From Rhodohalobacter mucosus (lineage in GTDB: Bacteria; Bacteroidota; Rhodothermia; Balneolales; Balneolaceae), in the NCBI RefSeq assembly GCF_003150675.1, contig NZ_QGGB01000009.1:268311-332310 (forward strand): DNA of 64,000 nucleotides. Direction: 5' to 3'. Under the pieces are notes generated by a model. That model saw only the letters and a list, made by a program, of their open reading frames with translations, made no database searches and had not been told where the DNA came from. Positions 45,500 to 53,179 of the stretch are shown here, in pieces (the first letter of the stretch is position 1; each line of letters opens with the position of its first letter). The position numbers and the translations under genes were made by a program.

Positions 45500-47743
45500 T
45501 CAGGGGTTCAGGTGCCGGTTTAGGTACGATGTGTATACCTGATGAAGCAGCAGGTAGCTCTGCTGATTGTAGGCTACACCATGGGCGCCGGGCGGGTAGA
45601 TCCTCAGATCCACATCCTTGCCGGTATTGGTGAAAGCTGTAATCATCTGCATGGTATTTTGGACGTGAACATTTTCATCCATGGATGAATGCGCAACCAG
45701 CATGTTCCCCTGCAGATTGCTCGCATGGGCCATAACGGATCCGTTCTGATAGTTATCGCGATTATCGGTAAGAAGACCCATGTATCGTTCCGTGTAAATC
45801 GTGTCGTAGAGCCGCCAGTCGGTAACGGGTGCGCCAACTATGCCAACCTTGAAAGTCTGCGGATGAAGCACCATGGTAAGAGCAGCCATATAGCCGCCGT
45901 AACTGTGACCCCGGATGGCTATTCTGTTTTCATCAATCCAGGGGTATGAGCCCAGATATTTGGCGGTGTGAGTAAAATCTTCCGCTTCAAGAATTCCAAG
46001 CCGCCGATACACTGTCTTTTCGAACTCTTTGCTGTACCCGCCGCTGCCGCGATTATTAACGTTGGCAATCACATATCCCTGCTGGCTCAGGTATTGAGCC
46101 CATGCATTGGTTTCAAACGCATTATACACTCCCTGGGAGCCCGGACCGCCATATATCATGAGGACCAGCGGATACGATTTGTTTTCATCAAAATCAGGCG
46201 GTTTAATGAGATATCCGTCCAGATCAACTCCTGAAGCTGAAGTGAATGAGAAAAGCTCACGGGGTGAGTAGGCATACTCATTGATGTAACTGTTAACCGC
46301 TTCATTGTCTACAAGCTTTTTCAGAAAGATGCCTCCATCCGCTGTACTGCGAAGGTCTACCTGTACAGGCGTTTCGGTGTTCGACCATGTATCGATAAAA
46401 TAGGTGCCGTCGGGTCCCATGCTGAAGGAGTGATAGCCGGAGTCGGGCGTATAGTGTTCTTTTCCTGTGCCGTCGAAGCCGATGGAGTAAAGGTCACGCT
46501 CCAGGGGACTCTCCTCTGTTGATTCGTAGTAAAGGCGTTCTTTCTCTTCATTGACTGCAAACACGTTTGTAACACGCCAGTCGCCTTCGGTAACCTGGTT
46601 CATGAGCTTACCGTCGTAGCTGTAGCGATACAGATGCTTGTATCCGTCACGATCCGAAATCCAGAAAAACTCCTGCCTGTTTTCAGGAAAAAAGAAATAG
46701 TCGTCAATGCCTGCAAAGAAATCGAATACATCAATCCAGCCATTCTCGTCTTTTTCCTCCATAATCAGTTCAGCCATGCGCGTTTCCACATTGTGAAAAT
46801 AGAGCTTAAGGTGGTTTTGCTGACGGTTCATCCAAACGATTGCAAGCTCGTCAGGATCGGAAGTCCAGTAGATTCGTGGTATGAGTCCGTCACCGATTTC
46901 AATGTTGGCCCACTGACGATTACCCGTCTGCGTGTCGATGATTCCGATTTTTACAATTGGATTTTCGGAGCCAACCTTTGGATAGGGGATATCGGTGTAT
47001 TGAGGGTAGGAGCCTTCATAGTTAGTGGAGACAAATCGCTCCACATGCCGTTCATCGGTCTGCCAGAAAGCGATGTATCGGCTGTCGTGAGACCATTTCC
47101 AGGCCTGCACCTTGCCAAATTCCTCTTCATAAACCCACCCGAAACGTCCGTTGTAAAAGTGATTGGCAGAGTCGTTTGTAAGCTGTATCTCTTCTCCGGT
47201 ATCCAGGCGGAAAATATAGAGTTCACCATCCCGATGGTACGCCACTTTTTGCCCGTCGGGTGAAAGCTCGGCCGTGAAGGCGGCACCGGCGATCAGTTCC
47301 ATGCTCTCATTTTCCAGGGAATAGTAATAATAGTCTGAGGTGCCCGAATAGCGGTAAATAGGTGAAAAATTGGTTTGAAAAACCAGTGTTTGATAATCAG
47401 ACGACCACTGAAAGGAGCGGAAGCGAAAAGGTGTGTTGGTTCCGGGAAAGTTATGGCGTGAGGTCTGAAAAATCAGTTCGTCCTCGTCGGTTGAAGGATT
47501 GTAGGCGCGTATTTCAACTTCACCGGTCAGGGGATCACGTTCCATATAGGAGTATCGTTCCCCGCCCTCAATCCATATCACATTTTGAGGCCCTTGCTCC
47601 CCGGTTAGCTGAGATGCCGAAAAAAGTGCGTGTTGAAGGCTCTGATAGCTCTGGCGGTCGCTTTGTGCACTGACCGATACCGTTGTGATAAGGCTGAACA
47701 GAATAAAAAACAGAGGGGTGCGCTTCAGGAATAAACTTCTCAT
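45500..47743 (-). CDS. S9-family prolyl dipeptidyl peptidase (DPP-IV type), secreted
   Basis: A 747-residue serine peptidase with a signal peptide (ending TVSVSAQ). The N-terminal DPP-IV propeller (WSHDSRYIAFWQTDERHVE) precedes the alpha/beta-hydrolase with nucleophile GHSYGGYMAALTMV, Asp in AHSSMDENVHVQNTM and His in YPPGAHGVAYN. FGKVQAWKW-type EEEFG carries the paired Glu that bind the substrate N-terminus in DPP-IV. It would release Xaa-Pro dipeptides in the periplasm. The next gene downstream is the deaminase. Confidence 0.93.
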   Translation of the reverse strand: MRSLFLKRTPLFFILFSLITTVSVSAQSDRQSYQSLQHALFSASQLTGEQGPQNVIWIEGGERYSYMERDPLTGEVEIRAYNPSTDEDELIFQTSRHNFPGTNTPFRFRSFQWSSDYQTLVFQTNFSPIYRYSGTSDYYYYSLENESMELIAGAAFTAELSPDGQKVAYHRDGELYIFRLDTGEEIQLTNDSANHFYNGRFGWVYEEEFGKVQAWKWSHDSRYIAFWQTDERHVERFVSTNYEGSYPQYTDIPYPKVGSENPIVKIGIIDTQTGNRQWANIEIGDGLIPRIYWTSDPDELAIVWMNRQQNHLKLYFHNVETRMAELIMEEKDENGWIDVFDFFAGIDDYFFFPENRQEFFWISDRDGYKHLYRYSYDGKLMNQVTEGDWRVTNVFAVNEEKERLYYESTEESPLERDLYSIGFDGTGKEHYTPDSGYHSFSMGPDGTYFIDTWSNTETPVQVDLRSTADGGIFLKKLVDNEAVNSYINEYAYSPRELFSFTSASGVDLDGYLIKPPDFDENKSYPLVLMIYGGPGSQGVYNAFETNAWAQYLSQQGYVIANVNNRGSGGYSKEFEKTVYRRLGILEAEDFTHTAKYLGSYPWIDENRIAIRGHSYGGYMAALTMVLHPQTFKVGIVGAPVTDWRLYDTIYTERYMGLLTDNRDNYQNGSVMAHASNLQGNMLVAHSSMDENVHVQNTMQMITAFTNTGKDVDLRIYPPGAHGVAYNQQSYLLLHQVYTSYLNRHLNP

Positions 47744-47837
47744 GTATCCAGTGTATGATCTTTGATTGTGGGATGAAATTCGTAGTAAATAACGGATGTG
47801 GGCTCAATAATTGTCCGGAATATATAAAAAGAAGACA

Positions 47838-49877
47838 TCAGAGAGCAGCTTTTGCCGTCAGCCTGTCTGTCGCCGGTGTTTCGGCAGGCCGCGGTTTTTT
47901 GGGCTGATGCCTGTCTGCTGAGTGACGATCTCTTTTCAAAAGACGCAGTCCGTTCAGCACTACAATCAGCGTACTTCCCTCATGGCCCACAACCCCAAGG
48001 GTGAGAGGCAGGTCGATTAAGAACACACCCGCCAGCAACATTACGATAACACCCAGGCTGAATATGATATTTTGCCAGACTACCTTACGGGCTTTACGAG
48101 AGAGACTGATAAGGTACGGGAGTTTCGTGAGATCGTCGCCCATCAATACAACATCGGCCGTTTCGAGGGCTACATCGGTTCCGGCCGCACCCATGGCAAT
48201 TCCGAGATGGCTTGTTGCAAGAGCAGGGGCATCATTTACGCCATCGCCCACCATGGCTACAATACCCTCTTTTTTCAATTCTTTCAGCTTCTCCACTTTC
48301 TCTTCAGGCAGAAGGTCAGCATATACCCGATCGATATCCAGCTGTTCTGCGATGGCATTAGCCACGCCGATATTGTCGCCGGTGAGCATCACAATATTCT
48401 GTATTCCTTGATTTTTCAATTGACTGATTACTTCGTGTGCAGACGGACGTATTTGATCTGCAAGTGCAATCAACCCCAGTGGTTTTTGATCCTGGGCGAC
48501 AAAAATCACCGTTTTTCCGTTCTTACGCAATTCATGGGCATTTGCCAGAAGTTCATCACTCCAGCTCTCATTGCTGATCTGTGAGTTAAACATGGTCAGG
48601 TTGCCAACAGCTACCGAACTGCCGTTCATGCTGGCGCGCACTCCCTGTCCGGGTGTCGACTTCATATTTTCAACATCTGCGGGCGCTATTCCACGCTGTT
48701 CCGCTTCCCGCAGTATTGCACCTGCCAGGTGGTGTTCGGAGTACTGCTCACAACCGGCTGCTATCGCAAGAAGGCGGTTTTCCAGCTCTGTAACCTGGTT
48801 TGGATAGACGGTTCCGTCAGGAGCAGGGATCAGGTCCGTAACCGCCGGTTCACCGATCGTCAGGGTACCGGTTTTATCAAATGCAATGGTGTCTATCGTT
48901 ACCGTTTGTTCTACATAGGCTCCTCCTTTAAAAAGGATACCGTTTCGGGCACCATTGGCGATGGCAGAAATAATGGAAGCGGGAGTACTGATAATCAGAG
49001 CGCAGGGCGAGGCAACCACAAGTACCGTGATGGCCCGGTAAAAGGTACTGTCAAAATCATGTCCCATAATCAGCCATGGAATAAAAATCAGAAGCAATAC
49101 CGAGAATACGACCGTAACCGCATAGCGCGGTTCAAAGGAATCCAGAAAATGCTGTGTTTTGGCTCGGTTTTGCTGAGCGGTTTCAACCAGTGAAATGATT
49201 TTTGCCAGAGTCGTATCCCTGACCGACTTGGTGACCTCAATTTCTATCACTCCATTCTCGTTCAGCGTGGCGGCAAAAACCGTATCCCCTCTCTCTTTTG
49301 GAACCGGGATGCTTTCGCCTGTAATGGCCGATTGATTCACTGCGGATTGGCCTTTAATCACCTTGCCGTCTATCGGGATGTACTCACCGGGTTTGACGAT
49401 CACAATATCACCGGGCTTCATCTCCTCCACGGGCACCTGCGTTTCCGTTCCGTCGGGCAGGCGAATCAATCCTTCGTTGGGACGTAGTTCCATCAAAGAC
49501 TTGATGGCATTCCGGCTTTTGCCCAGTGCATAACTCTCAAGGGTGCCGCTCAGGGAAAACAGGAAGAGCAGAATAGCGCCTTCCATCCACTCTCCCAGAA
49601 ACGCGGCCCCGGCGGCCGCGGCGATCATCAAAAAATCGATGTTGAGCTGAAAGCTTCTGAGGCTTTTCGCGGTTTCGATGATTCCAAAATACCCGCCGCC
49701 GATGTATGAAATGATGAAAAACGGTACTGCCAGAAAACCGGGCAGCAGTGAGGTGAATTGAGCCAGCGCGCCCAGGATGAGTCCACCGGTGGATGCTGCT
49801 GTGAACCAGCCCCGGTATTCATTAAGGGCATCATTGGTTTCGCCGTTTTGTATTTGTTTATGGCTGCAACAGGACAT
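47838..49877 (-). CDS. P1B-4-type metal-transporting ATPase (Co/Zn/Cd/Fe)
   Basis: Heavy-metal efflux P-type ATPase of 679 residues. TM6 carries SPC (VVASPCALIISTP) instead of CPC, and TM8 has VVGHEGSTLIVVLNGLRLLK, the SPC + HEGxT pair of subgroup P1B-4. The A domain TGESIPVPK, phosphorylation DKTGTLT and hinge MVGDGVNDAPA are present. There is no N-terminal HMA domain, only a short MSCCSHKQ start. P1B-4 pumps export Co2+, Zn2+, Cd2+ or Fe2+, so the metal is not decided. The C-terminus is basic and Pro/His-containing. It is a single gene. Confidence 0.93.
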   Translation of the reverse strand: MSCCSHKQIQNGETNDALNEYRGWFTAASTGGLILGALAQFTSLLPGFLAVPFFIISYIGGGYFGIIETAKSLRSFQLNIDFLMIAAAAGAAFLGEWMEGAILLFLFSLSGTLESYALGKSRNAIKSLMELRPNEGLIRLPDGTETQVPVEEMKPGDIVIVKPGEYIPIDGKVIKGQSAVNQSAITGESIPVPKERGDTVFAATLNENGVIEIEVTKSVRDTTLAKIISLVETAQQNRAKTQHFLDSFEPRYAVTVVFSVLLLIFIPWLIMGHDFDSTFYRAITVLVVASPCALIISTPASIISAIANGARNGILFKGGAYVEQTVTIDTIAFDKTGTLTIGEPAVTDLIPAPDGTVYPNQVTELENRLLAIAAGCEQYSEHHLAGAILREAEQRGIAPADVENMKSTPGQGVRASMNGSSVAVGNLTMFNSQISNESWSDELLANAHELRKNGKTVIFVAQDQKPLGLIALADQIRPSAHEVISQLKNQGIQNIVMLTGDNIGVANAIAEQLDIDRVYADLLPEEKVEKLKELKKEGIVAMVGDGVNDAPALATSHLGIAMGAAGTDVALETADVVLMGDDLTKLPYLISLSRKARKVVWQNIIFSLGVIVMLLAGVFLIDLPLTLGVVGHEGSTLIVVLNGLRLLKRDRHSADRHQPKKPRPAETPATDRLTAKAAL

Positions 49878-50190
49878 TTTGAAGGTACTCTACACCTTTT
49901 TAACTGACTGGCATTTTGGAAGTAACGAATTGCAGTACTCTTTTAATGTACGTTTCAGGCGGCTGGAATGCTAAAAGAACCATACATCGTGAACATAGAT
50001 TGCAAACCGGCCTTTCATGCCTGATTCACGGCCAGGGTATCATTCGAACCGATTTGAACGGAAGCGGGCTCAACCCGGTTTCACTTTCCAGCACGACCAA
50101 CTGTTCTTATATTTCAGAGTTCATCAGCAGGTTTGTACGTTGAACCATTGCTCGCAACAGAATCAGAATGAAATTAATATAGACTCAACC
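49878..50190. other. Intergenic region upstream of porin gene
   Basis: About 310 bases between divergent metal ATPase and porin genes. I see no gene, hairpin or repeat of note; open frames are short and out of frame with the porin start. Confidence 0.5.
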
Positions 50191-51216
50191 ATGTCAATCA
50201 AGCTAACCTATTTCTCAACAATACTACTCATCATACTTCTGTCCGCCCCCAATCTTCAGGCTCAGGATGAACCGTTGGGTGACCGCATGAAAGAGAAACT
50301 GAAATCGGAAGAGTTCAATGTAACCTTTCTCATGCAGACGTTTGGAAATGTGACCTTCACCGACAGAGAGTTCAACGATTCGAACGGATTTGAGCTGGAT
50401 GCCAATAGGTTGGGTTTCAGGGGTGTACTGGATGGAAATTTTAGCTACCGGCTTCAACTCGAGTACACGGATTCACCCACTATTCTGGATGCACGTTTGG
50501 GATACACTTTTTCCGATCAGCTTGAAGTTCAGGTGGGTTCGTTCAAGCCGAGACTCAGTGCCGATCTTGACCCAAATCCCGGCATCACCGACTTTATTGA
50601 CCGTGCCCGGCAGGTTGGGGCCACGATGAACAACCGGGAAATCGGGATTACTCTGCTGGGTGAAAGCTCCGGTTGGGGTTATGCATTCGGGATGTATAAC
50701 GGTAACCGGCTGCAGAACGAAAACGATGGACGATTTCTCTACACCGGCCGCCTCTCCTACACTTTCGGCGAAGATGGCAACTCGCTTGAATTTGCCCTGA
50801 ACGGTGCCTTCAACCAAACTGAAAATGAGCGTGTGGGCAAAAGCGGCCTGACCTCAGCAGGCGACCGAGAGCTGTACGGCATCTATGCTCAGTTCGAAAA
50901 AAACCCACTGTTTGGAACCTTTGAGTACCTTCAGTCCAGCTTTGACGCAGTTGAGCTTCTGGCCGAGGAGACCATCTCCGGCTTTTTTGCCACGCTTGGA
51001 ACCAATATCAGCGAGAGGGACCAGGTTATTGCACGGTGGGATCACCTTGAGTATGATGTGATAAATCAGGAATCCGATCTGTTGATTCTGGCCTTTAAGC
51101 GAAAAGTGACCAGCCTCATCAGTATTCATATTAACGGACTTGCCCTTCTCGGTTCTGAGGAGTTTAATGGGGAAAACCAGTTTGGTGTGAAGACGAATCT
51201 TCAGTTTCAGTTTTAG
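50191..51216 (+). CDS. OprO/OprP-type phosphate-selective porin family protein
   Basis: A 341-residue outer-membrane porin. The start is ATG 50191 with signal peptide MSIKLTYFSTILLIILLSAP (cut near LQAQ); the longer frame upstream is not used. LDANRLGFRGVLDGNFSYRLQLEYTDSPTILDARLGYTFSD and QVGSFKPRLSADLDPNPGI are typical of the O_P porin family (the QVGxFKxP stretch), and the protein ends LQFQF. The substrate cannot be read from sequence; phosphate or polyphosphate is only the family namesake. Single gene. Confidence 0.85.
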   Translation: MSIKLTYFSTILLIILLSAPNLQAQDEPLGDRMKEKLKSEEFNVTFLMQTFGNVTFTDREFNDSNGFELDANRLGFRGVLDGNFSYRLQLEYTDSPTILDARLGYTFSDQLEVQVGSFKPRLSADLDPNPGITDFIDRARQVGATMNNREIGITLLGESSGWGYAFGMYNGNRLQNENDGRFLYTGRLSYTFGEDGNSLEFALNGAFNQTENERVGKSGLTSAGDRELYGIYAQFEKNPLFGTFEYLQSSFDAVELLAEETISGFFATLGTNISERDQVIARWDHLEYDVINQESDLLILAFKRKVTSLISIHINGLALLGSEEFNGENQFGVKTNLQFQF

Positions 51217-51574
51217 GAAGTGGGTTGGTTAGTGGTTTGTGGTCAGGTACGGGTTGCAGGATGCAAATTTTCTGAGTACCCCTTGGACTAATTACATACA
51301 ATGGCTTCAGGCTACAGGTAATGATTGATTAATCAGTATCCCGTAATTGGCAACGTACAACTATTTGCCCGCGCCCTCCGCGTTTATCGCTGCGCTCACT
51401 GCGGTTCTTTTGGAAATAGCCCTATAATGCTGGAATCGATTGAATTGGCAATTGATTCAGAAAAGATAAGTAGGCTGAATTTGCGAAAGTCAATCTCTAC
51501 CCGGCAATGCAACTACAACTATCCACTAACAACGAACCACTCACATATTCGCGCTGAAATCCAAAACCCGTTCG
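51217..51574. other. Intergenic region with no recognised gene
   Basis: About 360 bases between convergent porin and lgt genes. It has heptamer-like words (GGTTTGT, GGTCAGG) at the start and a near-palindrome GAATCGATTG / CAATTGATTC (about 51432-51460). No gene is supported. Confidence 0.5.
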
Positions 51575-52594
51575 CTAGTTCTTCTTCCAATCTACCTTTT
51601 TCCAGAGGAGCCACGCGCCGATCAGCACAAAGGGTACGCTGAGCAGCTGACCCATGTCGAAGGGGGCACCGGCCAGGAAGTCGGCCTGGGTCTGTTTGGT
51701 GAACTCAATCAAGAACCTTCCGGTAAATAAGAGAACCAGAAAGGTGCCGAAGAGGGCGCCCTCCGGCGGTTTGCGGTCATATTTGTTATAGATCCACCAG
51801 AGAACCGCCAGGATGATGACACAGGAAAGTGATTCATAGAGCATGGAGGGATGGCGCGGGACCATATCAATACGCTCAAATACCACCGCCCAGGGCAGGG
51901 TAGTGGGGTCGCCCAGTATTTCGGAGTTGAAAAAGTTGCCGATCCGGATAAACATGCCGCCGATGGCCACTCCGGGCACCACGCGATCGGCAACCCATAA
52001 AAAACTGGTGTTTTTGGTATTCCTGGCATAAAGCCACATGGCAATGATGATACCCACCGCAGCACCGTGCGAGGCCAGCCCGCCTGTCCACACCTGGGGA
52101 ATGAGGTGGATATTCCTGAGATAGAACTCCGCTTCGTAGAAAAAGACATGTCCGAGCCGCGCCCCGATTATGGTGGCTACAAGCACATAGATCAGTAACC
52201 GGTCAAGCTCCTGCTGGGTTCTACCGGCGTCTTTATACATTTTGCTGCCGATGGTATAACCGGATATAAAGGCCATGGCAAACATCAGTCCGTACCAGCG
52301 TGGCTGAATGGGACCTATTGAATCAAAACCCGGAGAGGAAATAAACAGAAAAGGTATCTGTCCCAGGATGAAGGCTCCCAGGGCCAGCCCAAGCACTTTC
52401 CATGCCTCAGGCTCCTCAGCCTGCCCTTTTCCTTTTTTGCCGGTGGGTTTGGGCTTTATTTTACCCCAACCCAGCCACATGAGTACGGCGGCAAGCAGAA
52501 TACCGTAAATCGAAATCTGAAAAGGCAGGTCGAATTCCGGTATGGTAAAGATTACGGGATCCGCATTCCAGTGTATGTAGTTGGATGAGTCCAT
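51575..52594 (-). CDS. lgt: Prolipoprotein diacylglyceryl transferase
   Basis: Transfers diacylglycerol to the lipobox cysteine of prelipoproteins in the inner membrane; consistent with many lipoproteins in this window. About seven membrane segments. YGIGA-like PFQISIYGILLAAVL starts the core; IGARLGHVFFYEAEFYL, SHGAAVGIIIAMWLY and the signature IRIGNFFNSEILG (essential Arg and Asn) follow. The start is set at MDSSNYIHWNADPVIF rather than 30 bases upstream. 339 residues, with a ~50-residue insertion between TM1 and TM2 rich in Lys/Pro (KIKPKPTGKKGKGQAEEPEA). Single gene. Confidence 0.94.
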   Translation of the reverse strand: MDSSNYIHWNADPVIFTIPEFDLPFQISIYGILLAAVLMWLGWGKIKPKPTGKKGKGQAEEPEAWKVLGLALGAFILGQIPFLFISSPGFDSIGPIQPRWYGLMFAMAFISGYTIGSKMYKDAGRTQQELDRLLIYVLVATIIGARLGHVFFYEAEFYLRNIHLIPQVWTGGLASHGAAVGIIIAMWLYARNTKNTSFLWVADRVVPGVAIGGMFIRIGNFFNSEILGDPTTLPWAVVFERIDMVPRHPSMLYESLSCVIILAVLWWIYNKYDRKPPEGALFGTFLVLLFTGRFLIEFTKQTQADFLAGAPFDMGQLLSVPFVLIGAWLLWKKVDWKKN

Positions 52595-53179
52595 AGTCGG
52601 GCTTGGTTTGAAAGTCAGCGCCAAAATACAAAAGAGTGCAGGAATGTGCTGTGATTATATTTTGAGTTAGGAGTTAGGAGTTAGGAGTTAGGAGTTGGGA
52701 GTTGTGAATGTTGAGTATTGAGTATTGAGTATTGAGACGGTGTCAGGCAGAAGGCAAAATGCAGAAAGCAGAAGGCAGAAGCTGGAGTGGGGCGGAGACA
52801 TCCCCATACGTGGTTCTTGGGCAGACTTGACAAAACGTACGGGTATGCATGGTCAGGGGATCCCTCCACTTCACCGTCCCGAAAGGCTCGGGACGGTTCC
52901 GGTCGGGATGACAACTGCACGGCGAGCCGTTGTGCGGCGCATCTGAATACCTGTTTGAACTACAGCTTACCCGCGCCGCATCGGGATCAATCGCTCCCGA
53001 GAATTCGGGACCAGTCACTCATCGTAAATCCCAGTTCGTCTTACGTTTCCCATCTTACTTAATCGGTTGTTCTGTTGCTCGGTTTCTCCGTTCATCTGTT
53101 CTTCTGTTTTTTACCCTGTCCGTGAATGAACTTCGATTGATCACGAACTATGGAGGCGAAATGCGAGCTAAAAGATATA
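52595..53179. other. Intergenic region rich in heptamer and octamer repeats
   Basis: About 585 bases without a supported gene. 52663-52790 is a mosaic of period-7 words: (GTTAGGA)4, then (GAGTATT)3, then (AGGCAGA)-like words. A perfect hairpin CGTCCCGA-AAGGC-TCGGGACG lies near 52878-52898. From 53060 a period-8 tract (TTGTTCTG, TTGCTCGG, TTTCTCCG, TTCATCTG, TTCTTCTG) occurs. Confidence 0.8.
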
